The notes under the pieces were generated by a model that searched no databases, was not told the origin of the DNA, and saw only the letters and a list, made by a program, of their open reading frames with translations. Both the position numbers and the translations under genes were made by a program. Positions 1-11,000 of a stretch of DNA of 38,379 nucleotides are shown here, piece after piece; the stretch's first letter is position 1; the number at the start of each line of letters is the position of its first letter. The stretch lies in NCBI GenBank assembly GCA_037176905.1, contig JBBBWG010028954.1:1-38379 (forward strand), read 5' to 3'. The stretch comes from Azolla pinnata (Eukaryota > Streptophyta > Polypodiopsida > Salviniales > Salviniaceae).

Positions 1-675
1 ATGCGCGCATGCCTGCATGTGGGTGCGTATGTGCCAGTGTGGATGCATGCAGGGATGGATGCATGCATGCGCGCATGCATGCATGTGGGTGCAAGTGTGG
101 ATGCATGCAGGGATGGATGCATGGGTGGATGCACGGATGGATGCACGGGTGGATGCATGGATGGATGCATGGACGTATGGATGGATGCATGCATGGACGG
201 ATGCACGGGTGGATGCATGGATGGATGCATGGGCGGATGCAGGGATGGATGCATGGATCTATGCACGGATGTATGCATGTGTGGATGCATGGGTGTATGC
301 ACGGATGTATGCATGGATGGATGCAGGGATGCGTATGTGGATACATAAATGTATGTATGTGCGCATGCCGCGTATGCATGCATGCATGGTGCGGATGCAT
401 GCAGGCATGTGTGGGTGCGTCTGTGCAAGTGGGGATGCATGCATTGGGATGGATGCACGGATAGATGGATGCATGGGTGAATGGATGCATGGATGGATGC
501 ATGGATGTATGCGGGCACGCATGTGGATGTATGTATGTATGCGTGCGTGTGTATGTATGTGTATGTGCGCGTATGTATGCATGCGCGTATGCATGTGTGT
601 GTGCATGTATGTATGCATGCGTGTATGCATGTGGATGTATGTATGTGTGGATGCGTATGTGCATATGTAAGAGAG
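1..675. repeat. ATGC/GGATGCATGC simple-sequence tract
   Basis: The left end is built almost entirely from GGATGCATGC, GGATGGATGC and, further right, GTATGTATGC words in 4-bp and 8-12-bp periods, running from the window edge to about 670. Open frames exist on both strands only because the unit lacks stop codons; they translate to Met/Cys/Asp/Gly/Trp or His/Met/Arg low-complexity strings and are not credible genes. The alternating purine-pyrimidine GTATGTGCGC part could adopt Z-DNA, which is inference. The array probably extends left of the window. Confidence 0.9.
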
Positions 676-2432
676 GATTATGAATGCGCGTTTTCTTCTT
701 CTTCTTCTTACGACATTGAAGCAACTACTGCTACTGAGTCATCACGCGTCTCCCTCCTCAGCACCACAGACAGCGAGCAATCCAAGATCCCCTAACGCCT
801 CTGCAACCTTCGCTTCGCTTCGCTTCGCTTCGATTCCCATTCCATTCCATTCCCTTCCTTCTTCTTCTTCTTCTTCTTCTTCTTTGTCTGTATCTCTCCC
901 AGTGGACCGATCTTCCCTCACTGCAGACATTCAGCCGGGAAGTTGTATCGCAGTAGGTCGCATTCGCATACGGATTTCCTCCGCCGGAACCTGGCGCCAG
1001 AAGCTCGCAATCAGGAGATTCACGAGCAGGGAACTCGACCCCAAAACCATCTTTGCTGGCGGCTCCATCCGGGGACAAAATCTGCCCGGGCGGTTCCCAA
1101 CTTCTAAGCAGCCTTCAGAATGGCCCTTGTACGGATAACCTTCACACGCCCTCTTCATACAGGTGTCTTCGGTTTTTGTGAGCGGCAGAACGTTTCTTGG
1201 ATTCCCGCACTTTCCTGCTAGTGATTTTGTGATTCGTCCGTATCTAGATATATTCCACATCCACATCCAAGTGCATAAACCCATCCGTGTACATATGTGC
1301 ATGTACGTATGCAGTATTGCATAGGCATGCTTGTATTCGTATCTCTGGTAGATCATCCGTCTTCTAGATCAATGGCATAGCAAAGCCAAAATCTTTTGTT
1401 GAGCTGTTTTATTCACCATGATTTCATCTTCAGGGGAGATTGTATGGTATAGATTGGGTTTACTGTTCAAAATTTGGTTTAAAGAGCCGGACTAGCGTAC
1501 TGTTCACTCGACATTTCATGACATCAACATAAGCGATCGTGCGTGCTATGTGCAGGAACATGTAATCCCCTAAATTAGCTATGGACTTTTGATTTGGACA
1601 TCTTAATACCATTGGAGGCCATATGTGCGCATAGAAAAACATTTATGAGGAAATGGTTGAGAACAATTTCTCGCTCCTTTTTTCTAGGGGGATATGGCTT
1701 TAAAAGATTCTGCACCGATTCTGATGGTTTACTTCATCTTTCTGCTGTGGGTTCTGGATCTTAAGCTCTTTTACCAGAATTGGATATCATTGCTATCTAT
1801 CTAGTTAGAACATCTTACATATGCTCGCCCTTATGGTTTTGTTCTTCGGTGTTTTGCCTTTAGCAACGTATTCACTTTATAGGTTCACTGAAACAGATGT
1901 CGTGCTTTATAATTACCACAGAATTTCTCTAAGAAATCATCGTAGTCTCTGCATGGAATATCAAAGTTGGTTACAAAGAACATGACAGATGGGATAAAAG
2001 TTCAAAATTCAGACGTTTTCACTCAGTTCCATGCAAAGCATTAGGGTTTCTGCATCGTTTTTAGAAAATTGGTTTATTAATAACGTGACAGATGGGGTAA
2101 AAGAATTCAGAATTTCATTCAAAAGTGTAGCAGGATTATATTGGATGCACGAAACATGTTCAACTTAATTTAATAGTCTTCTCTAATACCTTGCTGGGAG
2201 GGTGCAAATGTTTATTTTACCTTCTTCCTTAATTCTAATATTGTATGGAAGCATCCCAAAGAAGTTAATCCGACGGGTACTGATTGCTGCTTGATTTAAG
2301 GAGCTGTATTATTGATTATTACTCTATCTAAGGAGTTATCCTTAAAGCTTACTGATTATCACTGATGTTATCTCAATCACTGCAGGGACATGCGTGACGT
2401 CAGAATAGTGAGATTGGATAGAAGGATAAAAG
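676..2432 (+). other. 5' region of the receptor kinase gene, probably with a leader intron
   Basis: No convincing coding sequence. Pentamer runs of CTTCG (about 808-832) and ATTCC (about 833-855) are followed by a TTC run (about 858-884), which resembles a plant promoter/5'UTR pyrimidine stretch. A T-rich non-coding stretch follows from about 1380. A good acceptor (ATCACTGCAG, AG at 2384-2385) lies 47 bases upstream of the kinase ATG, so the 5'UTR may be spliced from an upstream leader exon; the donor was not identified. Leader-exon placement is inference. Confidence 0.45.
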
Positions 2433-5400
2433 ATGACCAGTAAATTTCCTATAGGTGTCATAGTAGGAATATGCGTTGGCATATTCATTGGCATAGTGGG
2501 AGCTTGTATCCTCATCTGGCACAAACTTCAGCCAAAAGAAAAGAGAGAAACCAATTCTACTCGTGCTCAACCATGTATGCAGCTTCCTCTTCGAGTCAAC
2601 GGGTTAAATGCGAGCTCCATGTTGTCAGATATAACGGTTGATGCTGATTCACCCCCTCATGGCAAGAAAAAGAAAAGCTTTAAGTCATGGTTTGCTGGGA
2701 GGCATGGAGAGAAGAACGCAATTCTTTCGCACTCAGGGCTGCCAGTTTTCCCTTACAGGTATATTTGCAGTATGTGACAGCACTTGGTTGTTTCGTTTTT
2801 TGTTACCAGATTTTTATGAGATTCTCTTCAGATTCTCATAATTATTTGTAAATTTTTAGATTTCTCAAGTATCAAAGTATATGTAGTGCTCACCTCATTT
2901 TCGAAATTGAATCTCTTTCACAACATAGGGAACTTCAGAAATCAACATCCAACTTCACTACCAAATTAGGAGAAGGGGCGTTTGGACCTGTTTACAAAGC
3001 TGTAATGCCGGAGGGTGGCATGTTTGCAGTCAAAGTGCTTTCTTCGCAATCTAAACAAGGCGATAAAGAATTTCTGAATGAGGTATGCTGAAGAAACCTT
3101 TGATAGACTAAATGATTTGTTATCATAGTGAATGCATGAGATAGGTATGCTGAAGAAAGGTACCTTCCTTTGTCATAACCGATTTTCCCACATGCTATCT
3201 GCATGCTTTAGAATTTTGAGAGTTTCAAATTCAAAGATGAATATATGAGTATTGTCCCTTTGAAGTGCTGATTGTGTGCTAAATGATCCAGAATATCTAT
3301 TGATATGTATGTGTGTATTTATGACGTACACATAAAATTGGTCAGGGCAGGTTATGCATATTTATGTATGGTTACTAAGGTTTGAAATGGGCTTAATGCA
3401 CTACAATGATTTGGACGATCAATTGAGTCTTTTTTAGAAAGGCACCACCACCAATCATGGGCCCTAGGAGGTGTATAAGTATGAGGCCTAGTTAATCTCA
3501 TAAGGGACACATATTCATCACATTGAAATTCTACTTGGCCATAGATAGTTGTTATGAGCTAGGTTTTACTGGAGCTCGTGTTGATATCTCCCAAGATACC
3601 AGTCTACCTTATATCTGGTGGTATGGCAGGCTAATGGTAGGTGGCTATACCTAGATCTAGCTGGGAGTGGTTGGGTGGATCGGATCTCTCTATGCTTTCT
3701 TCTCTTGATTTTACTTGATTTCTGGTCTATTACTAGTTTAAGTTCTTAACAGCATCTCCATCTCAAAGTTCATCCTTTTTTGTTTCTGTATACATGGATC
3801 ATGCTTTTCCGCATGTACATCTAATTCTTGTCTTGGACAAACGCTTAATTCTTGTCTATATGTTGGGCAAGTATAGACTTAGACAGAGCAATGACCCAGA
3901 AGTAAGGTCATAGGTTGGGACAACTGTATTGGTTTATTCTTTCTAAGCCTTAAAGGTTGAGATTTTGGTAGCTGCCTTGTTGTCTTTGATCACCATTGAT
4001 TTCATAATCAGAAATACAGTTTTTTTTTTCTTGTATACGATAAGGAGATGTTCATGATAGCTTTGCAATGTACCAGACGGTTCTCTTAGATTTCATCCAA
4101 CTGATAAAGTTGGATAAGGAGGCAGGGTTCTCGCAGGAAATCACTAAAACTACACAAAAGGGAAAGAAAGATGGACAAAGAAAAGCAGTGGACGAAAAAC
4201 CTAATTAATCCTGTTGGATAGGTATGGATGGACGGGAAAAAAATGATAACACGGTGTAAAAAGCTCATAGAAAATAGATAAACAGGATTCAGGTAGATGA
4301 ACTCATAGTAGATGAAAGCATCATATGGTTATTGCCTCACGTAGAGGGAGAGTCTTGCTCCTGTCATTGAGGAAGATTCATAAATTCAACAAAGATCGTT
4401 TATTTATTATCAGTTTTTTCTGATGTTATGCCGAGTTTGAATGTCATGCTGAGACAAAGTGAGCTTGAACAAATGAATGTACATTTGCCTACAATTACTT
4501 CATTATGTCTTCTGTAATTCTCAATCTCATTGTACTCATAATAGAATCTGGTCAGCATTTCTTTTGAATTGCATGGCAATTTTATTCTTAGAAGCTCGTT
4601 GTTTTGTTTGTAGGTTGTTTTACTTGGAAGATTGCATCACAGGAATTTGGTTAATCTTGTGGGTTACTGTGCGGAGAAAGGTCAGCGTATACTTGTATAT
4701 GAGTACATGAGCAATGGAAGTTTGGCGGAAATACTTTATGGTAAATTAGTTGACAAACTGCCTCCATGGTATCAAAACTCATCTATATACTCTCTTCTTC
4801 AGGTCTCTAACTTTTCTTATCCTATCGTATCTCTAGGTGATAATCAGCAACCACTAAGTTGGGATGCAAGGGTTCGAATAGCTCAAGATGTTGCTGTGGG
4901 GATTGAGTATCTTCATGAAGGGGTATGCTGAAGTTTCTTTTGATTATGAATGAGCTACGATAGAAGTCTCTTCATGTATCTCCTTATAGTTGTATTTTGA
5001 TGTGAAATTTGACATAATACTAATATTCCAGGCATCACCACCCATAATACATCGGGACATAAAGTCAGCCAATATATTACTCGATTCATCTATGAAAGCA
5101 AGGGTATGAGTTGAATGTTTACCATATCAAACATGTTCACAGTTTCAGTAGAAAATTGTATAAATGTATATTTGGGTGCAATAAATGGAATCTTCCTGAG
5201 TTAATTAAACTAATAAGAAATGTTTTTAGGTTGCGGATTTTGGTCTCTCAAAAGAAGCCGAAACCGAACGCCTTGTTTCAGGTGTGAGAGGAACATTTGG
5301 CTATGTCGATCCTGAATATGTGTCAACAAGCCAGTTTACTCTGAAAAGCGATGTGTATAGTTTTGGGATTTTGCTTTTTGAGTTGATAACAGCAAGGAAT

Positions 5401-5773
5401 CCACAAAAAGGTCTTATGGATTACATTACTCTGGTAAAGATAAAGTTTCAGTCTATACTAGTTAGAGTTGGTAAAACTATTTTCAGAATTCCTAACCTTC
5501 TTCGTTATGCAGGCATCATTGAGTGTGGAAGGTGAGGAGGGTTGGGAGGAAATAGTGGATGAGCGAATAAGTAAAGATGTAAATATAGCGGAGCTTAAAA
5601 CTGTAGCAACTCTTGCAAAGCGATGCGTGAACCCGAGTTCGCAGAATCGGCCTAAAATGACAGAAGTCTGTCATCAGCTTTCACGATTGGGAAACAAAAG
5701 GCGGAGTCGCAGTGCTAAATTGGCATCAAATCGTGCAGAGGTAACTGAAGTGACAGAACCTGCAGTGACTTGA
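2433..5773 (+). CDS. CRLK: CRLK-like receptor-like Ser/Thr kinase
   Basis: Seven coding exons: 2433-2758, 2929-3082, 4614-4740, 4837-4922, 5032-5103, 5230-5433, 5513-5773. All introns are GT-AG and the frame is continuous, giving 409 aa. There is no extracellular domain: a hydrophobic segment (residues about 4-30) is followed by a basic juxtamembrane stretch and the kinase. Kinase landmarks are all present: glycine loop GEGAFGPV (123-130), lysine in AVK (K144), HRDIKSAN (238-245), DFG (258-260) and [11 protein letters not shown], so it should be active. The R in HRD makes it an RD kinase. The exon pattern, the short N-terminus and [13 protein letters not shown] closely resemble plant calcium/calmodulin-regulated receptor-like kinases (CRLK1/2, about 440 aa), which act at the plasma membrane in cold and MAPK signalling. 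Calmodulin binding is not demonstrable here. Intron 2 (3083-4613) is large. The 96-bp intron 4741-4836 is stop-free and in frame. Subfamily is likely, kinase certain. Confidence 0.9.
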
Positions 5774-6754
5774 GAATGATACATAGAGAGCATACAGTTT
5801 ATACAATGAAAATTCTTGGGTTTCAAGTGAATGATGCTTTTGGAGGAGCCTCGGAATCGAGGAATTATGTGAATATGGGTCATTTCGGCATATCGCAACT
5901 GAAGTAAAAAGAGGATAAACATGATGATCTGAAAACTGTTCAAAGACCGTGGTCAGTTTCCGAAGCTCTAATGCTGTTACTTTTACCATTACAGAGGATC
6001 TGAGTGCCACACCTGTAACTAAGCCTCTAATCTGAGTATAACTATCACCAAATTTAGAAATCTGTAAATTTATTTGTCAGGTGTCGTTCTTGGGTTCTCT
6101 TGGCACGAGTATTCCAAGGAAGTGTTACAAGAAGCTTACTTTTCCTTGAAAGAATTGCTGGGTGTTCGAGTTCCCATGTGTTTGGGGAGGCCTGAGATTG
6201 TATTTCGTGCCTGTAGCCTCTTGTCCGAGTGCTGTATATCAATCTTTACTATCAAGAGTAACTAAATTTTGAGATGTAATTTGCTCAATAAAAGATCAAT
6301 CTATAAATTTGGACATAAGATTAAAGCTTTTCTTTTAGCAAATTTGTCTTGTAGTTGCTAGTCTAAGTCTCTTGAAAAACAACAGTGATCCAAGAGCAAT
6401 AAGGAAAACTTTGAAATAGATATCAACAGCATTCAGAAACTTTGAAGTCACTAAGGTATCAAAAGTCGCTGCTCACAGCATTCAATCCAACTATATAATG
6501 ATACACTTCCAGTACAAATAAAAAATTAACAGTGTTGTCGGAGATATGGTTTTGTATATATAGCTAAGGGCTCTCCTCATTTTCTAGAGCCGCAGGTCTC
6601 ATGGTCTCATATATATAGTTTTCATAAACACCAGGTGAATCTGATTGCCATTTGAAAAAGCTACACTTGGCATTAGATTTGGAGTGACATATGTAAAAAA
6701 AGCTAGACTTTTTGCAACAGGTAATTGAAACTCATCCATCGAAAATGTTCTGTT
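5774..6754. other. Convergent 3' region between kinase and PLAC8 genes
   Basis: No gene seen. An AATAAA hexamer at 6287-6292, about 515 bases after the kinase stop, is a plausible plus-strand poly(A) signal. The right part would be the 3'UTR of the minus-strand PLAC8 gene. Short frames here have no recognisable content. Confidence 0.5.
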
Positions 6755-9700
6755 TTATAAAGTCACACTGAATGATGAATCCTCCTGATGAAGCATTAAC
6801 GGAGCACGAGATTCTCGATGATCATTAGAACAACGATCATCTGATTCCACCTTCTTTTCCGTGGACATGGTGACAACATCTGGTCGTTTCAATACAGTTG
6901 ATTCTGGATTGTCCGCAGTGTTGGCCAATGCATAGCCGCCCACGCAAATGGTGTCCCCTCTACCATGCCAGCTGCCATCTTGAATATTGTTGATCTCCAA
7001 AGTCCTGGCCTCCTGAAATCGAATGGGAAAATCTATATTGACAATCCCCAGATTTCATTCAAGATTCAAACTCCATCGTGGACTTCCATGACATCTATAT
7101 ATTGCAATTGTAAACTCATATTGGAACTACAGCAAGATTGCAGTGTTGATTGCCTTAGAACAATCCACTCGGCCTTAGAGTGAGTTTTGACCAAAGAAAA
7201 TATATGATCATATATATTAAAACAATCCACTCAGCCTTAGAGTGAGCTTTGACCAAAGAAAATACATGATGCATACAAGGAATGGAACGCACAGAGAAAA
7301 AAAGGTCAGTCAACTGAAATGCGTGATGCATGTGATGCATACCAAAAACGTGCCAAGGAAAGGTTTTCCTAAGTGCTAATGCATTCCTCAGTTTTTGCAT
7401 CAGGTTCATCAGGTTCTCGCACTCCCAGGCAAGGATCATTTCATCTACTGCAAGTGGGGAATATATACAGAGAGTTCCTCAAACATACACAGGAATAGTA
7501 CCTCTTAGAGTTACGACGCATTAGAATAAAATACCACACAATCATTACTATGCGGTTAGACGTTTGCATAACAGAGCAGAAATATAAGATTTTCTATCTG
7601 TAGGCCATGCACTTAAGGTGAAACTCTCCATCGATCACATACACTTTCAATAAGCATGGCATTTAAATCAAAACATGGCAAATATGATTCCTACTCCTTG
7701 ATTGAATCCACTTTTGATGGACATGCATTTAAAACTATGATTCCTGATACGCCTTTGATGGAATACATCGTTGATGGAAAAATGGATTCCTATTTTTTTA
7801 TCAAATACACTTTTGACAGGAAAAATGATTCCTAATCCTGGATGGGTAAAGTGGGTAAGGGGTTTGAGTTGGCTCACTGGAGGCCTGCAATTCCTATCGA
7901 AGAAATGGCATGTGTAGTTATGACCATAATTGCATTGGGGTTAGTTCTTACTACTTGTGGTAAGAGGTGAAATAAGATACACCTAGTTGGTATTTGTAAA
8001 GCTTAAACACATTAAGATCCATGACCAATCGATGATGAATTGTGTTTTAACCTCAATATGGTAAAGTAGTTCACCATATTTTCGTCTAACAGAAGCACTT
8101 GAAAGCTTCTGTTGGCATTCCTTTACCCAATTTTTTTGATGATCATTTTCTGTTAGACCCTTTGAAAATACTTTTCTAATATGAAAGGGGTTCTGTTACC
8201 CCAACACTTATGCTTTTACAGAGAACGATTGCATACAATAAAACTTGTCCCCATTTTCTTTCTATAAAATTTAGCACAATGGAGATTCTTAGAATATTCA
8301 GATGGGATCTATCATTGCTTTCACATAGGAATCAAATAGCAAAGAGGAAAGAATGTTTGGCATGGGAGGTGAACGAGATTTGACAGACCTGACATAATGT
8401 GCAGCAACCACAAACAAGATGGTTGAGACCGTCATCAAAAGAACTAAGCCCCTCAGACTCGCTTCCCTGAAATAAAAGCAGGAAGATACATTGTCATGCT
8501 CACCCAAGACTTCATCTAGGTTTTGAGGAATGTCAAATTGGAATACCTTTATATTGAACCTTTTCCGGATTTGGGTACGATAGTAACTGGCATACACTGC
8601 TACACAAAGAAAGAGTGCAATGGCCAGGTAAAGATACAAATGGCCATATGCACACATGAAAAGGACATAGCTGACAAATGCACCAAAGAGTAATAGGAAA
8701 TGAATGCCTCCCTACAGAAAACAACAAACAATCCACAAGAGCTGTCTTGAGACTCCACAAAAACCCCGAAGCTTTTCTTTTCTTTCTGAAGTGCCCCTTG
8801 TACAATCAATAGAAAGTTCTTTTTCAATTGATAAAAGTGTGATAGGAAACAAAGTAAGCTTCCGATTGAAAAATAGGATAGATTAAAAAAGAAAATTTCC
8901 AGAGGAGATGGATTGACAAGGTAATTTTCCTAACTGATAAAATGGGATAGATTAACAATGTAGTTTCCCAAATGATAAAAATGGGAAAGATACATAAAAT
9001 GAAACTGATAAAATGGTTTAAAATAAACAACGTAATTTTCCAATTGATAAAATGGGATAGATTAACAGTGTAACTTTCGAACCGATAAACTGGGATAGAT
9101 AAACAAAGAGATTTCGCAATTGATAAATGCCATAAATTAACAATGTAATTTTCCAATTGACAAAATGGGAAAGATTAACAAACTGATTAGCAAATAAACT
9201 ATACAGAATTTCGGGAAACTAATAAATGGGGCATTTGGGAAACTAGGCAGAATTTTGGGCATTTATGAGTGTGTACAAAGCTGTTAGAACAAAAGAATTG
9301 GGTCCAACCTGAACTGCACAGCTACCAAAACCTGCTCTTTGAAGATTAGTCCCAAAGGTGATGCTAGGGCAGCTGCCATTATCCAATCAATTATGCTTAA
9401 AAATTGCTATTAGGATTATAGAATATGATATAAACGAAACATCTAAAACGATACAAAAAACACACAAACCAAAGAGTTCGTAAAGCAATTTCCTTGTTCT
9501 CCAAGCAATCAAGAACTCCACCTTCCCACATGCGTTGAACTCCAGCTTCACAGGAATCCCGTTGAATGTCGAGCTGTGATAATACTGGCTCCCTTTGCAT
9601 TGCAATCGTAGCACAGAGGAGGTCAAAATCGAGTATAGGGAGATCGTCCATGGGCTTTTGCTCTCTATCTTGTATAGCAAAAATAGGGCTTTGATGCCAA

Positions 9701-9963
9701 TTACTTCCATTCGCATCGATGACTAATGGCTTCACTTTCTGAGTAGATGATATGCACCTAGCTTCATCATTGTCATCATCAATAACAGCAGCAACATCAT
9801 CATCATCATCATCTTCTTCTTGTTCATGATAATCATTGTGATTAGCGCATTTGGAATTGCCATTTAGTGGGTGGATCGGTAAATCGAAATCAGTCGACGG
9901 TACTTTATGAGAAGGATCAGGAGCTTTTTCTCGGACATCAAGATAGACATGATCACTCTGCAT
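6755..9963 (-). CDS. PLAC8-family membrane protein
   Basis: Five exons, listed in transcription order by plus-strand coordinates: 9963-9470, 9372-9309, 8711-8547, 8466-8389, 7012-6755. The joined frame is continuous, 352 aa. The start is the ATG at 9963; the frame extends upstream to a TTG only. The N-terminus is disordered with an acidic run (EQEEDDDDDD) and then LDFDLLCATIAMQ. The core reads MWEGGVLDCLENKEIAL, CCPSITFGTNLQRAGFGSC, two hydrophobic segments in exon 3 (FLLLFGAFVSYVLFM and YLYLAIALFLCVAVYASYY), then RTQIRKRFNIK, LVCGCCTLCQEARTLE and NIQDGSWHGRGDTICVG. This order matches a conserved plant PLAC8 subfamily of unknown biochemical role; other PLAC8 proteins include cell-number regulators and cadmium-resistance proteins. 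The usual CCPC is CCPS here. Intron 2 holds a tandem repeat and intron 4 is 1376 bp. Confidence 0.88.
7159..7271. repeat. Two-copy direct repeat, 62-bp period, in PLAC8 intron 4
   Basis: AACAATCCACTC at 7159 recurs at 7221, each followed by near-identical GGCCTTAGAGTGAG and TTTGACCAAAGAAAATA sequence. The junction between copies holds the palindrome-like TATATGATCATATATA (about 7200-7215). It lies wholly inside the large last intron of the PLAC8 gene. Confidence 0.85.
7686..7845. repeat. Degenerate short tandem repeat in PLAC8 intron 4
   Basis: Diverged units containing ATGATTCCTA and CTTTTGATGGA words recur every 40-60 bases (near 7685, 7737, 7784, 7824). Copies are too diverged to set a firm period. 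Confidence 0.5.
8815..9185. repeat. Tandem repeat, about 44-bp unit, in PLAC8 intron 2
   Basis: AT-rich units containing CCAATTGATAAAATGGGATAGATTAACA or diverged versions repeat about eight times between exons 2 and 3 of the minus-strand PLAC8 gene. Individual copies vary by substitutions and small indels. The repeat accounts for most of this roughly 600-bp intron. Confidence 0.8.
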
Positions 9964-11000
9964 CTTTAGCTCTATCTCCCCAACGAATTCAATAAGAGAT
10001 CGGCTGGAGCTGGGGACATATGCATAAAGGCTGAAGCAGGTCAATCTCTCTGTTTGTGATAAAATTCAGAACATATGGAAAATAGGAACCGGTGAAGCTT
10101 TCTCTGCAATTTATTTACTGTGCACCAAGCTCTACGCAGAGCTTTAGCTCAAGATTATCACATCACATGATGTCGCCTATAACAGAGGAAACAAGATATA
10201 CATCAATGAGCTTTTCTCTGCACTTTATTCCAATCAAACCTTCAATACAGAAATTCCTTGTTGTGAGGAGAACCCCTTTTCTCGAGGAACGACAGAGCTT
10301 TCTCTCTCTCTCTGCGACGATTCTTTTACTGCTGAAGAACTTCTTGTGAAGCAATGCGCATTTGAGAGAACAGCTTCCTGAGAAGAGAAGCACCGAAACA
10401 GTGGAGAGCTTTCTCTGCGCTTTCCCCCGCAACCGCCCAGAAAGAAAGAAAAGAAGGAAAAGAAGGAAAAATCCTAGACGGAAATTTGTGGGAAGAGAGA
10501 CAGAGGCCCTGCCATAGCTTCCGCTTTGCAAAGGTTATGATGGCGCGACCAGCAGCTTCGTTCCCCGGAGCGGGCAATGCTTCTGCTGGAACAGGATCTA
10601 AGCGAATATTCCTCCTCCGCCTACGCAACTCTGCGCTTGTTGCAGATGGGGGGGGGGGGGGGGGGGGGATGGAGAGAGGAAACCCTACTTTGGGCGATGG
10701 AGAGAGGAAACCCTACTCTGGTCGCTGGAGAGGGAAGAGAGACAACAGCAGAGTTACGCAGAGCGGAGATTCTCTGCGGAGAGGAAGCTCAAGCTTCGCT
10801 CTGTTGCTCTCCGTCTGTCTCCGTCTTCCCCTGTTCTTCTTCTCCGTCATTCTGCCGTCATCTCTGACGGCGCACTTCTCTCTCACATATGTTCTCAAAA
10901 CCTCTTCGTTTTGTTCGGTCCCAAGTTCGAATCCCACTTCTTCTCGAAAATCGCTTTGTTTGGGGAAAATGCGTTTCAAAGATCAGGATTTTATATATGC
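9964..11000 (-). other. Upstream region of the PLAC8 gene
   Basis: No confident coding sequence. It is rich in GAGAG/CTCTC and contains a recurring AGCTTTCTCTGC word (10095, 10208, about 10295, 10406), a 21-base G run at 10648-10668, and a short direct repeat of GGAGAGAGGAAACCCTACT on either side of about 10700. These look like promoter/5'UTR low complexity for the minus-strand gene. Open frames across it are incidental. Confidence 0.45.
10648..10668 (+). repeat. Poly-G homopolymer of 21
   Basis: A run of 21 consecutive G on the plus strand, preceded by TGCAGAT and followed by ATGGAGAGAGG. It can form a G-quadruplex, and its true length is prone to sequencing error. Confidence 0.9.

Noticed and set aside
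1..670. Long overlapping open frames on both strands (up to 217 codons)
   Set aside because: They translate an ATGC-type simple repeat in several frames; composition is Met/Cys/Asp/Gly/His only, with no domain.
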